Shown here: piece by piece, positions 1 to 14,300 of the stretch
Numbering within the stretch: position 1 is the stretch's first letter
Layout: each line of letters begins with the position of its first letter
Origin: Chaunax sp. Z400
Taxonomy: Eukaryota; Chordata; Actinopteri; Lophiiformes; Chaunacidae
NCBI GenBank assembly: GCA_037577475.1
Contig: CM075203.1
Span: forward strand, 5,907,501-5,971,500
Direction of reading: 5' to 3'
Length of the DNA stretch: 64,000 bases
Made by a program: the position numbers and the translations under genes
Notes under the pieces: generated by a model
The model's database searches: none
Seen by the model: the letters and a program-made list of their open reading frames with translations, nothing else
Told to the model about the DNA's origin: nothing

Positions 1-76
1 TAGTGTGAGTCACACACCCACTTACTATTTCTGTCCTGCAGTAGGTTCTAGGTATCTGTTCTGAAACTCTCTCTGA

Positions 77-168
<92 letters not shown>

Positions 169-329
169 CACACACTGGATAATCCCAGAGCGGGGTGGGT
201 AGGCGGGAGAAAGCTGATCTGTTTGTGTGAGCGCCGGGCTGTGAAAGAGAGAGAGAGAGCCAGTGTACGCAGGAGGGAGCGACAGAGAGTCGAAGGGAAG
301 TCGAGGGAAGTTTCTGCAAACTGGACTGA
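1..329 (+). promoter_or_regulatory. ank3: probable internal promoter/5'UTR of ank3 short isoforms
   Basis: This lies directly upstream of the alternative first exon. After the CA microsatellite it becomes GC-rich with GAGAGA runs (245-260) and purine-rich sequence, unlike the AT-rich introns nearby. I see no clear TATA box, so a TATA-less start is inferred. Only RNA data would place the transcription start. Confidence 0.4.
78..175. repeat. (CA)n microsatellite
   Basis: About 49 CA units with one CG interruption near 161. It lies about 150 bp upstream of the alternative ank3 first exon. It also creates a spurious 175-codon minus-strand open frame. Confidence 0.98.
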
Positions 330-351
330 ATGAAGTGCTTTAAAGCAGGAG
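330..351 (+). CDS. ank3: ank3 alternative first coding exon (repeat-less isoforms)
   Basis: An ATG at 330 opens seven codons (MKCFKAG) plus one base, then a strong donor GGTGAGTTTC. The phase-1 end joins exactly to the acceptor at 1235, giving KAGGDDAMTVD. Mammalian short ANK3 isoforms also begin with a private short first exon at this place in the protein (MALPQSEDAM, from memory), so an internal promoter is expected here. Upstream sequence is GC-rich with GA runs. Alternatively the ORF could simply run on past the donor (330-641), but that stretch resembles no protein I know. Confidence 0.65.
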
Positions 352-3300
352 GTGAGTTTCCGCGCCGCTCCGGAGGCGTCCGGGAGAGTGAGCTTCAGCA
401 GAGGGAGCCTGTGAAGTGTGAGTGTGGAGGAGGAAAAGTTTATAGGGGGAAGGGTGCCGTAGCAGCAGGGGATGAGGGGACAGGAGGGTGGAAGCGGGAG
501 GGGGGGCTCTCCGGTGCTTTGTGGTTGCTGGAATGCCTTCCTTTTCTTTCTCTTCACTTCTCCGCCTGCATGCACTTGCTTCCCTCTCCCTTTTTGACCG
601 GTTCATCAGTAGTACCTCTGAGGGGAGTAACATGCTGCTAACTGTTTTCCTGCCAGCTCTGCAACGTATGTTTCAACCACTACCTTGATGCTTGAATGAC
701 TTGTTTGCTGTGAGGATGTGGAATCTGAGATCAGTGAACGTAAATGACCTTAACTCAAATATATAGCTGTTACTGTCGCTATTAATACTGAAATATAATA
801 CTGACTGCAACATTATTAGTTGTTTGCAAGCTTTAATGTTAAGACTTTTTTTTCCTGCCATGTGGACAAAAGGCATTTCATGACAGCATGACTTGTGTGT
901 TTGTTGTTCAGATCTGAACTGGAAAAACAGCCTCTGGGCAGAGGCTACATTGATCTGTGCCATGTCTGAAAGAGACATTCTGTTATGGCCTGAATGGACG
1001 ACACAAAGAAACGAGCAAACGTTTTAAATTTGCATTCGATAAAATACCCCCGGCACAGCATCTCAGACGAAGCAGGATGTGTGCACTGCTCACATCGCGG
1101 ACCTTCATAGCTTAGTTTCCACTGAGTTTTGAACAGGCCCAGCTTTGGACACACCTACCACAGATGAGATAAAGAGCATCTTTCGTTTCTTTCTTTAACC
1201 TTTCTTTATGCCCTCTGTGTTTTCAACCCGGCAGGTGACGATGCAATGACGGTGGACACGGACAAATACCTGGCTCCCCAGGACCTGCGGGAGCTGGGGG
1301 ACGACTCGCTCCCTCAGGAGGGCTACATGGGCTTCAGTGTCGGTGCGCGGTCACAGAGGTAAGACCGGTCGCCCTCGCCAATACGACAATTTTTAATCAT
1401 GAAAATGAGAAGATTGTTAATACCTCTTTAGAATGCATGCGAGATGTGTGAAGGCCAGACCACACCAGCATTTAAAACAACGATATTCAGTGATTAAGGT
1501 TGGATCTTTGGCGAGTTTTGACACAAATTCTCGACCAATACCAATCCATCTGGACAAGTGAACAAGGAGCCAAAGAGTTCAAAACTGAGGAAGCCATTAT
1601 AGCTTGTTAGTTACATTGAATTCCAACTTCTGCTGGAGCCATAGATCTATGATAGCTCTAAGATACCAGAATCAAAGATGACACCCATTCAAGCCAATGA
1701 GAATTGCTCACTCTGAGTGTGTGCCAAAAAAAAAAGGCTGGCTTCTGGGTTTACTTCCTGGGTATGTGGCCCACTGTAGCCTATATTTGCAGTGGTGTGA
1801 AACGTCACAGAAATGAATGAATAACTCTTCTCAGCTCGAGGAAAGTTTTACAAAAATTAAACCTCCACGGATTAAATAACTTATAATTTAAAGAGTCATA
1901 ACTGTCCTTGTTTTGGAGTTTGAGGTGTGTTCTCTGTTTTACAGACGTCCTTTTTTATAATGGCGGTCTATGGGGAAGAGGTTTTTTGGGCTGCAGTGGA
2001 ATTTTTTTGCGGCCATTGTGTGAGAGGCCTCTGGGGGAAAATTCAACGCAAGGCTGATCATCCAGATTAAAATAATACGTCTGAGATTGGAGAGTAGTTT
2101 ATAGACAGTCTAAGACACAGGTCCATGCTACAGTCTCAGAATCAACTGTGAACTCAGTGTCCTGTCAATCAGAAAGTTTACTAGCTCTCAATAGTTCTAT
2201 TTTATATACAAATGGTTTAAGGACAGTCACTGTCCTCGCTGCAAAAAAGAGTAGTTAAAATATGAGAAATAAACACTGAATGTTAGGATAAAAATATCTT
2301 AATACCAGTGAAGTCGTCTGTTCATGCAGCAAGATAATTTTACTTGTCAAGAAATCTTAAAATAAACTGATTCTAGTCTTGAAATTAGAAGGCCAAGATA
2401 AAAAAATAAGACAATTAATCTCATGTTTCCTCGAGGTTTTATATCTTGTATTTGTATTTGTAGTGCTGTTAGCAACCGGTCCTAAAAGCTTGTTAATTGA
2501 GAGTTACTAAGCTTGCCAGCTGTGAGTGCTTTTTCAAAATTGCTCTTCTTTTTTTTAATAGAGATACACCCTGAGAACAAAATGCCAGGAAGAAAAAAGG
2601 AAGCTTTACTAGCCTCTGTGACCAACTAGTGTTAGCGTGTTCCTGACTGGACAGCTTTAAGCAGTTATCTTGCAAACTACAGTAGCAAATGGCGATGGGA
2701 AGATGACTCACAGGGCTATTTGCCTGCCTTGTTTAACCACATTTAACGAAGATGTGTGCATGCGATTCGTGGTTCCGCTTTCTCTTTTGGCGGGGTGTGA
2801 AAAGACAAATCCGGTTGTTGCAGGATTCCACATAAAACTAACAAATTGCTAAACAAAAGAGACCAAAACAAAACAGAAAATTGGCCCCTGGTCTTCTTCT
2901 CAAAAGGAGAGGGAACCATTGGACCCAAAAAAAAGAAAAAAAAGAAGTGCTCTCTTAAATAGGAACCAGCAGGGTTTATGGGATCTGTGGTCTTTTTTTA
3001 TAGCTGAAATCTGGTAGACATTCCCGCCATGGTGTCCCTTATTTGTGGTAATTACAAACCAAGGTGTCACAATTAATTTGATACTCTGAATATATGCATT
3101 CTGAAGAGTAATTTCCATACCTCCAAGCAACACATTGATTTTTTTTTAAATCGTCATCCACTCACTAATAGGATGACAGGGTTGCATTGTAGGCACACGA
3201 ACTGCACAGGAAAAGCTCATTATCGAAAAACCAACACAAAACACAAAAGAAATACTAAGTGCTTTTGTAACTGATACGTATAAAAACATGTTGAAGTCTC

Positions 3301-6300
3301 ATGTAGTTTAGGTCCCACATTATTCTCACCAGCCACACACAGACAGTGATTTTCCTCTAACCAGTGTGAGGTCATAGTTCACTCTCTGTGGCTGTCGAAA
3401 CTACACCAAAAATATTGATTCTTGTGCAATCCTCTGAGGAGGGAGGGGTTATTGAATATCTGAGGGGTGACACACATGGACACTGAGCCACAGGAAATGA
3501 GAAACACGTTCGATTCTCTGGCCTTTAGTGCTGGGTTAGATCGACAGTCACTGTGCGTGAGCGGGGGGGTGATGTGTGTGTGTGTGTGTGTCACCCTAAG
3601 CTTCCTATTGTTTTAACTTATTGCTGTTTGTTCAAGTTATGATCACTATTTTGTCTTGCAAAGCGCTTTTAACCTTATTTTGAGATGTGATTTATAGACA
3701 AAAAATTATTTTTTTCTATATTAGATCATCGACATTTCATTTTCCTTTTGAATGTCACAAAAAGTCCCATTGGAGTTGCGACACAGGACTTGCTACTTTG
3801 TCCAGAACTAGTTTTTCCCGCTGTAAATGACCATTTTAAAATCATTGTAATTGTATCCTCAATGCTCTTCGACACAGAAACACAGGAGGCACCAGGAAAA
3901 TTTGACTCTACTATAGATTTATATTAGAAGTTATTACTTTTCTCCCGAAGGCTGTACTAGTCAGCATTTTTATAGAGTGGATTTAAGAAATTCACATGAC
4001 TCCAACATGACTTCCTCTAAGGTTGCTTTGCTGCTGGATTGCAGTTGTCTGCTAACATGCCAACTATAACAACTTTATAAAGTGATCATATGTCAGTGTT
4101 GTGTTTGCAGCATTTCCATTGTGGCCAGTGAATGTAGAACTCGATGCCACATCTCTGAAACTGAAATCGTTGAGTGTACATGTACGAACGCCTATTTGAT
4201 ATTAGCAGCATTCGTAGCATCTGGCAGCATCCGGCATCATTCAACCAACCTGCATCTCTGCTTTAGCTTCTCTCCTCTTTGCATCTCTCTGTCCACTCCT
4301 CTGTTTGTTCATGATCTTTTATTCTCTCCTCATGTCCGTTCTGTTAGTCCCAAAGTCAGGTAAGGCTTAAAGGCATGAATAGGTCTCCCTGCTCCTCCCC
4401 CACTGTTCCCATTTCATCCCTTTCCCTTCCCTGTGGCACCCCAAGGGCTTCGGTCACAATCAATGTTGTCTGTTTGGTCCGATGTAATACATACTTAGTC
4501 TGTATGTTTGACTACTAACTTAATGATTTTGACCCTTTTCTTTATATTTTTGTGTACTGTGGCTAACTTGACTTATATTTATGACCGACTTCTCACTTTC
4601 AGTTGAAAGTAGTTCTGCTGTGTTCCTTCCATCTAGACAATAGTGTGTTGTGTTTGCTTTTTGTTTTGGATTGTGGTTTCTCTATCATTAATGCCTGGGT
4701 GTTTGTGAGTTCGTCACAAAGATGGAGCTTTGCATCATTTTGGTTTCTGTGTGGAGTATTCACATTGAGCTTCCAGGGACCTGAACTGATATATCTGTAG
4801 GCAATAGCTATTGCCTCCATCAGTTTAGAGTCATATAGGGACTGCACACAGGGGACAGTGCAGAGTATTCTCACTGTATGTTGGCAAAATACTGTTACTC
4901 TTTAGAAGTATATGCACATTTCATACAAATATACACATTTACATTAAACCAATTTTAACAGTGACAATATATTTTTATTTTTTATTTTATCTTATCTATA
5001 AATTAATTCAATTTTGTGCTAATTTATCCGAGCTTTTTGTTTTTGCATATACAACTATAGATGTACTGTAAATGCAGCAACAGAACAACATATGCTCAGG
5101 GATCTCTGGATTATAACTATAAATATCACATGTATTTATCTTTGCCTGACACAGGAGCCAGAAGCAGCTATGGTAACAAAATGTTTATCCTGTTATCTCA
5201 AGATTATTTATGGAACTTTTAAAATGGCTAAATTTAAACAGCTATCTGACACATGTCTTTTTAGCTATTGTAATAGAGAAAAAAAAGGATTATTATTTGG
5301 ATTTGCACCACATTATACACATTCATAGATATCAACCCTAAATATTTGTGATTTTTTTTTTTTTTTTACACTACAATTTATGGTTAATTCCAAAAGATCT
5401 CTCAATGTTAAGGGAAGTTAGTTACCTCTTGGTGGAGGTCAAACAAACAAACACACAGACAAGCAAACAAACAATTAGATAAATAAATAACTAACACAAC
5501 ACACAATAATAATAATTTAATACACAATATAGCAGCTAATTATCGACAATTTCTCATCATTATGGCTAAAACCAGCTATGTGTTGTAGCGCTATCCATTG
5601 TCCATCACACAGTTGTCTGCTCAGCTCTCATAAGCTACTCTGCTTTCCACGTTTTTTTCTTTGCGCATTCGCCATTCAAGAGGCTATTACTTGTGAATCT
5701 GCCAACACTGTTGAATACATTTGCATTTGCCTTTTTGCAACAATTACTTCTTTCTAGCTCTAGATTTTGTCTTGAATTCTCTCTTAAGGTGCGTCCTGTC
5801 TTGCCTTGTGATTGATGTTGGTGGCAAACAGTCGGGTTCCTGGAAGCTGCATGCATTTAATGTGTTTATGTTTGTTTTTTTTGTTTGTTTTTTCTTTTCA
5901 CTTTCATACCCCCCTTACACCCCCTCCCCCCCTCCCAATCCCTCCTCATTGTGACTCTTGTCTTGGTAATCCGTGACTTCTACGGCAACCACACCAAGCC
6001 TGCGTTCCTTCAGTTCTGATAGGTCCAACACACTGAACCGGAGCTCCTTCACACGGGACAGCATGATGATAGAGGAGATGCTGGCATCCAATAAGGAGAC
6101 GGTATGTACACCGACAGGAGCATGTGTGTAGTTTTTGTGTGTCTCTGTGTCTCCTTCTGGCTTCTGTCTCTGTATTTTTCTCAGTCGGCGATCTGCAAGT
6201 CATTAACTTTATGAGACACTCAGTTCTGTTTCTACATTTGCCACGCTATCTTGATGCTGTGCCAAAAGGCAGGCCGTCATCAATCCTCTTACATCTGAAT

Positions 6301-9300
6301 TGGTGCTGACAGGAAGATGATCAATCCTGTTACATTTCACTGAAAGAGAAAATGAGATTAGTGGTTAGAGCTGCTATCTAGGAGGGATGGCTTACTGTGA
6401 TGGCTCACCTACTTTCAGCATGCAGCTAGGTGGAAGTTTATGAAGAAAACTTTTACCTCAGCCAAAAATCTTGTGAATCAAGATATGAAAGGCAGTGGTA
6501 GTATTCTCTTAAAATAAACTGCCTGGTTTGCATCCATACACAAAACCAAATTAGAAATTTGTCAGGACAAGATAGTAAAATTTACGATGCCACTGCCAAA
6601 ACGATTACTGAGTTTTGCTGCAGCTTTTTTTTTAGCATTTCAGTCGGATACAATGGGAGCAATTGTGAGAAAAATTGGAGTAGAGGATTTAAAGGCCCTA
6701 AAACAAGTCCAGATCTATCTCCAAAAACACTCTCTCCTACACTTCCTGTACTGCAACTCGATAGCATCTTTCATTACGCCACTCCTAACTGGTCTTTGAA
6801 CCTCTTAAATCCTCGTAGTCTCGAAGCCCGAAGCCAAATAGCCAATCGGGGCCGTTTTCTCAGAGAGTGCACAGCTCCTCCAGAGTCATGAAAGACGGTG
6901 TACATCATATGTGAAATCAGTGAACACCCCATTAAGCTTGACCATGAAAGTCTTTGAGAAATGCACATCAATCCATCCATTTTCTTCCGCTTATCCGGGG
7001 TGGTGGCAGCAGACTCAGTTCCAGATGTCCCGCTGCCCAGCTCCCCCTCGGGGTTCCCAAAGACGTTCCCAGGCTAGATGAGATATGCAACCCCACCAGC
7101 GAGTTCTGGGTCCATCCAAAACCATTTCTAATTTGAAAGCTTTGACGCAGAGAACTTTGGTCAAAATACTGTTGTGTCTTCATGGGCTAAACAAGAACCT
7201 TTCATAGAAGGGAGTCTGTTCATTTGCAGCCAAAAATAAATTGCAACACAGAGGAGCATTTCCAGACAGGTTTAGTATGGTACTGGTGTTCATTTGAAGA
7301 GCGTTTCAGACTGGCCTGATAACATGATTCATGAGTGCAACAGCTGCCAAGTAACAGTTTGTCTCCTGTTAATGCTGCTCCAGATTCTCCGTAAGGAAAG
7401 GTCTTTCATTGTAGAGCAGCACAATAAGGTAGATGTTCGAGTCATCGTGCACTCCTTCATTCAGTGCATGTGAAAATATGTCATTCAGACTTTTTATCAG
7501 TTGTTTTTTGTAGTATGATATTTATTCCTTTCAGTTATGACATCATTAGAGCATGTACTGTATATATATATATATATTTTTTTTTTTACTTATTCTTATG
7601 AAGTGGATGCTAATCATACAGGGTCTTTTGTTAACTACAGTATTATGCTTATCTAGCCATGTTACAGCTGGCAAAAGCAACTTGGAAGCAGTCAGTTTTC
7701 ATGCAGTTTGTTCGTGTTTTTTTTCTGCTACTATCCCTGAAACAGTATTTTCTCACTTTAAAGTTATCCTATTTATCTTCAGATAAACAGATCCTCGGAT
7801 TGTTTTTATGACTCAGCCATGAATCCTGTAAGATGTATTAGTAGTGATGCCATCCTTTCCGTAGAGGAGGTCAGCTTGAAATAAGTTGGCTTGTCATCTA
7901 GTTAGGTCGTTGCTCACTGCTGGATTTTATTTGTCAGTACTTGTGTTTCCTCTGTTTGAATAACATTATTTAAATTTCTGCCATCAGGAAATGTTTTAAT
8001 GTGAGATTTCTGTAGTTTTTATTTTATTTATTTATTTATTTATTTATGGGATGCTATGAGTTTTGACTTCATCAACATTAGATGCATTTTCTTAAATTTC
8101 TTTCTCCTTTTCTTGTTTTTTTTTCAAACGCATGCCTTCTTGAAAAAAATGTGCCTTGTGAACTCATTTCTTCACTGTATTGATGTTGATTTACATCGTA
8201 CACCTTGTCAATTCTGCACTTTCCTCTTGTGCACATGCAAGGTTTCTGTCGTGCACACACAGACACACACACACACACTCGTGCATCGCAGTGACCTTGT
8301 TGTCTCCTCCGCAGCACTTGGCGGTGGCTAAGGACAATGACAACGACTCTCTGAGGCGGTACAGCTGGACTCCGGACACACTGGATAATGTCAACTTAGT
8401 CTCCTCACCAATACACTCTGGGTAGGTTTGAATGGATGAATGGATAAAGACAGGAGGAGAGGGAGGGAGGACGGCAAGGATCAGGGAAAATGATCAGCCA
8501 CGCTGTCTCAGCAAGGGTAGAGGGAGAATTAGAGGAAGGAGGGAGATGCAGAAAATGTGAGAGAAAAGCCAAATTAAAGAAAGATAAGATAAGAGCTTGT
8601 CTTTGTTTGCATCCACTTGTTTTGTATTCTTTGTTCTTCCTTGTCGATTTTCTTCCTCATTCACTTTCCCCCTCAGAGAACAGCTCCTGCCTGCAGTGGT
8701 TGCGCTTCACCTCCTCTGATTTACTTTTTCTCCCAAATTTTAAAGCTAATATGCTAGTTAGATTTACAAATATATTGTATGATAGGATAGTAAAAACGTG
8801 TGTTCAGAGACTGATCGACGCTACTGCGAGAAAGAGATAGAAACTTCTCTAGTTTCTATCTCTGTAAATCTGATCAGTGGTCAGCTAATGCTAATGCTAA
8901 TGGTCAGGTAAATCATTTATCCTGCAGCAGCAGATCCACATATGACTCATTTCACTGTGGAAAAGAAGGAGCGGTAATTTAAAGCAAAACGCATTGACAT
9001 TATGGGAAATATGATTTCTGGTGCAGAGTAAGATGAGTAGATGATGGGTACCTCTCTCATGTCAGTTTGGTACTTTTTTTTTGTCTTTCATTGTTCTTAC
9101 AAGGAAGGCAATTTTTTTGTTGTTCTTCTACTTCTTTATTAACAAAAAAGACGATACAAAAAAAAACCATTTGATTCAAAACATTTACAAACTGAACTTC
9201 CACATCTTACGTTCAGTTTTATAGAGATTTAAAATTAAAAGGAAAAACAACAACAAATAAATAGAGGTGAGTGAAATCATCAGTAATTAATCATTGAATT

Positions 9301-10368
9301 TTTTTTATAAACAACCAAGGCTTGTTTGGTTTCAACACATTTCAGTGTCTTTCTAAAATTACTTATTTCATTCTTGAAAATTGGAAACAGTATTGTACAT
9401 CATTTCCAATATATTGTCCTTCATTATAACTCAGAATTTAATATTTCTATATTCTAAATTGGGTGATTGAGAGTTCTTTTCTGATAGCCAATCCTGAAAT
9501 GATAGCCAAAAGGTCAGTTCGGTAAATAACATGAAGCTGCAGCAAGGAGCCCGTTAGCTTAGCTTAGCACAAAGACTGGAAATGAGGGGGGGAGCTAGCC
9601 TTGCTCTGTCTGCCTACCACTACCTCTGTGAACATACTCTATAATTGTAAAAACAAGGATTCCAGTCTTGCTGCTAAACTAAGCTAACAGACTGTTGGCT
9701 GTAACTTTAACAGACAGATTAAATCTCTCCATCTAACTCTCCACCAGAAAGCACACAAGCCCATTTCCCAAAGTGTGGAACTATCCCTTTAAAGAACTCC
9801 TTGGTAATCAGTGGTATTTCTGTTGTTGACCTGTCACCCCTGCGTTGCTTTGTCGTCCATCCTGCAGTTTTTCCTCTCCGCTCCCGCAGTACGACAGCAG
9901 GTGATTGAATGTGATTGGTTGCCGTCTTTATCCCCACCACCACCACCTTGTTTGTGTTACCTCCGGTTTTCCGGAGACATCACACACCCTCCCGCTCTCT
10001 GTTCACTCACAACATCTGTGTTTGCTCTTCTCACACCTGAACTGTGTTACAGACTTGACATACAGTGGTTTGGATTTTGGCCTTTGTGTTTATGTAGAAT
10101 ATGAGGCTGACATACTGTAGACTTGGATGGTCAATGGACACATTAGTGACAGTAGATTCAGGTCAAACGTGGAGCCCTTAAATACAGTCCTGTTCAACAT
10201 TAATATATTGGAACCACAGATAACATTTGTGTTCGCTAATCATACTTATTAAAGGATTCATTTATGCAAAATTACATTATGTTGAAAACATATTTCCTTA
10301 AGCCACATACAAACTAACATGACATCTCATTCATCGAACTGCATGTGTGGATCTCTGTGTGTGTGTAC

Positions 10369-10401
<33 letters not shown>

Positions 10402-11362
10402 CCCTCTAAGTCAAAATGACTCACACACAGAACAACACTACCGTCTAATATGGATTAGACAGGTTACACTGGAGGCTCCTGTGTTGGCAGAGGATATTCA
10501 TTTGAGCGTGGCATCTAATGGTGCTGTTTTAGATTGCAACCAAGGGAACAAAGTGGTCACAACAGTTTGCACTAAAATGGCTAAACATGTGAAAGCCCCT
10601 CTCTAGAGCCAGAGTTTGTCCTTTCAGGGCTGCTGTATTAACATGAGAAACAGTAAGACCCACCCCTTCTGTAGAGAAAAGGCTCATTCTAAGGGAACAG
10701 AGTAGGGGTTTCTGGCACAACTTCACCAATTTCCAAGGTGCATGGAAAAGGGGAAAATGGTCTAAAGAGGTAAAAACTCCACTTGCAGTATCAGGAACAA
10801 CTTTATTACTAGATAAATGCATTTCAGCTTGTGGCCTTCATCAGGGTCATCATAAAACACATTACAAACAACATTTAAAAAGGTATGTATGAGGCAGAAG
10901 AAAAAAAATCAAAAAGGCAAGAAAATCTGAAAGACAACTAATCATATACATCTACACATATACTGATATGAGGCACCTGCAAGGATAGGTTGGGTAAATG
11001 GTCATATGGTTTCAGGCCAATCACGGGGGCTGGCAGAGAGGCAAGGGGCGTGTTCAAGAAGGGACATGGGAAACACCATATTTGGTCCATGAAGTGGAGC
11101 GCTTGAGTTTAAGCAGATGAGGCCTTTATTCAAAATATGCTTGTCTGATGAAACAAATTTTAAAAAAAATCCAATCCAACAAACTTTAATTCTACGATAA
11201 CGAAAGCGTAATTCTTATTTTCAGGTTTTACATGAATGGAAATATAGTTACGAATGTTATATTACATTGTTGCCGATATTGTATTCCATGTCTGCCAATA
11301 GATGTCCCTAAATCCTACTGTACACACTGATTCTATAGAATATTCATTTTCTGGAAATGGAT

Positions 11363-11399
<37 letters not shown>

Positions 11400-14300
11400 A
11401 AGTACAGTCACTGCCAACACAGAAAACTCCTCACATTTCTGTTCTTCCTTTTTTCGCAGTCTATCTTCTCTTTTGCTCACACTTACTTTGCGTGTGTTTT
11501 GAAGATCACAGCATGGGAAAGGATCTCACCTCAACTAAAGCTCCTCTCTCTCCATCAGTATAGTTGTTACACCGATTTTGTGCTTCTTATTTCATTCATT
11601 TTTATTATATCTTTTCCCTCTCCATCTCTGGTTACCTCTTTGTCTCTTCACGTGCTCCCTTTCTTTCTCTTTCCCGTCTTTGCACTCTCTCTATCTCTCC
11701 CTCCTTTCTTCTGCTCCGCTCTCCGTCAGGTTCCTGGTCAGCTTCATGGTCGACGCCAGGGGCGGCTCCATGAGAGGAAGTCGTCACAACGGCATGCGCA
11801 TTATCATCCCGCCCAGAAAGTGCACAGCCCCCACCAGGATCACCTGTCGACTGGTCAAGAGGCACAAACTAGCATCGCCTCCTCCGATGGTGGAAGGAGA
11901 AGGCCTGGCCAGTCGACTGGTTGAGGTCGGTCCGGCAGGAGCTCAGTTCCTCGGGTAAGACATCATTTTTTATTTTTTTTGTTTTTTTAAACCTCTCCAG
12001 TTTTGTTGTTTGTTTACTTATTTTTCTTCACTTTTGTTCCACGACTCGACATCTCCCTCCTTCTGCTTCTTGCATCTCCATTTCCAAGCCATCTGCGTTT
12101 ATAATTGAAAGTGTGTGTGTGTGTGTGTTGAGGTAGAATACCTGCTGTTTGATTTGCAGTTTAATTGTCACGGTTTCCTTACCCTCAAGCATCAAGTATG
12201 TTCGCCATCAGCAAAGTAAAGACAATATTACTAACGGATGTGAGCTGTGTTAAAGTGTAGATTGTGACAAAAAAGGAAAGTAAATACTCGTTCATATTTC
12301 AGTTTTGTGTGCATTCCTACTAGATGTCAGGAAGTGTATCAAAGTGGCAAAGCTTTGATTACATGTTTAGTTTATCTATTAGATTTATATTTATATAAAT
12401 AAATATATTTATATCTATTAGAAATACAAAGCAACATACGTCTGCTTGTTTTATAGCAATGAGACACAACATCTGTTACATTACTGTTCATAATAGGCTT
12501 TTGTTGTAAACTTACATTTTTATTTCTATTTATTTTTTTTTTTTGATGACTCAGTTTGTCCAATGATCCAAAAAAACAGTGATACATACATGTACCGCAG
12601 AGGTTACTTGTAGAGTAGCTCATCTAATTTGAAAAATAGAAATAATCATTGGGTAAGGATGGCGAAACACCAAAATGAGTCAGAACTCAGTGGCGGAAAT
12701 GCGGTCTTGGAACCCGATGGCTATGGCAATCAAAGATTTAGCTTTTTCCTAAAACAAAACGACAGCTCATGCATTCCAATATTACAATTTGCATTACTTC
12801 ATACTGTAATACTGTACGTTCCAGAAGATCGATGATGCTTAGGCATGTTTTGTCTCACCTGCAAACCATTGGCAATCTTTAGTTCGAAGCACGGTTCATC
12901 AACATGAGATCTGAGTGATACACCATGTATGTATACCAGCCAGCAACTCTGGCAATGTGTGTGTGTGTAGCTGCAATTGGTGACACTCCAATAGTACAGG
13001 GAAGAGGAAATGGAAATCTTATCACTAGCCCTTTTTACACAGAGATTGTGCAATAGCGCCACAATGAAGACCCTTATCTAAGCTGAACACTGAACGAAAC
13101 AACAGTGGCGTAACGCCGCTCCAGTGTGTGCTTTTAAATAGCGAGTCGGCGTTTCTCCAGCGAAAGAGGTGAGACATACATCACAGCAGAGTCTGTGTAT
13201 GGCGTCTGTTACCTGGCACATTATCTCATCTCTCTGTTCGGAGGGTAAGGAGCTCCTGGACAGGTTGTTTCTCCATCCGAGACATTTTCGGCTGCTTTTC
13301 TTCTTCTTTGAGTTAGCTGCTAACTGCCACCAGCTGCTTTTTAAATCTTCCAGTTCTGGGTCGCAAAAAACGTGACACCCCCGTCCCGTCCCGTCCCACC
13401 GCCTCCCTGGCTCACTCCGTCCCTCCGCCGCTGTCTCAGAGGCGGAGCGACAATGAAGCCCGTTACACCTTTGTAGCGTTTATACAAGTCGGTGAGGCGT
13501 AATAAAGGCGCAACAAGCCCGCCTTGAACAGGCTGTGTAAAATGGGCTACTGATCCAAAGCTAGAGCTCAATGGTGTGTGCTTTCACTGAAAAGTGTGTG
13601 TTTTGTGTATGTATGTGGGTGTGTGTGTGTTTCACTATCTTGCGGACACAGTAAACTACATCTTCCCAGAAAGCTGCCAGCCCTTAATGAAGGCGAGAGC
13701 CTGGTTAGTCCAGTGCTACAGCTGGGACCCAGAGGAACTAGATTTGTTGGGTAGGAATCAAACATAGCATCCCCCCCCCCTGCTCCTCTCCCCTCTATAC
13801 CTCCCACCTCTCCCAAGGAAACGACATGACTGAGGCTGATCCATGCTAACGGATGTGATTTCTGTTACCCACCTCTTTGATTTGTTTAGATACAGCATTA
13901 CTATTATACTTGTATGGTTGCCATGTAGTTTTGGGAAGAAGTCAATGACATAGTGATGATTCACGTACAATCTTTTGAAGGGAGGATGAATACTTTACTA
14001 CTTTGTATTTAAAGTTAGGTGAGAATTTAGTTTTTTATCACCTTTAAAATTGTAAAATTCTTCCTAAAACTACACACTACAACGTAAAATCCATCACAGT
14101 TACTTTCCAGTCACTTTCATTTAGAGAACATTGTATTTTTTTGATTTCAGAAGCTTTCAGTGGGCTTCTGATGTCACTGAAAGTAAATGTTTTGATTGGC
14201 TGTTTGGACCGGACTGCGCTTATCGGGCATGAGCCTTTTTCCTCCTCAAGCCGAGCATCATCCTGCTTCCATGACTGTTACTTTACTTCACCTTTGAGAT

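Noticed and set aside
48..575. 175-codon minus-strand frame with long Cys-Val repeat
   Set aside because: Created by the CA microsatellite; no splice or homology support.
6967..7112. Possible gene fragment on both strands
   Set aside because: Contains the CCATCCATTTTCTTCCGCTT string typical of abundant fish dispersed repeats; degenerate and non-coding.
11499..11958. 141-codon frame overlapping the ZU5 exon in another frame
   Set aside because: Shadow frame; the 11730-11954 exon in the homologous frame explains the region.
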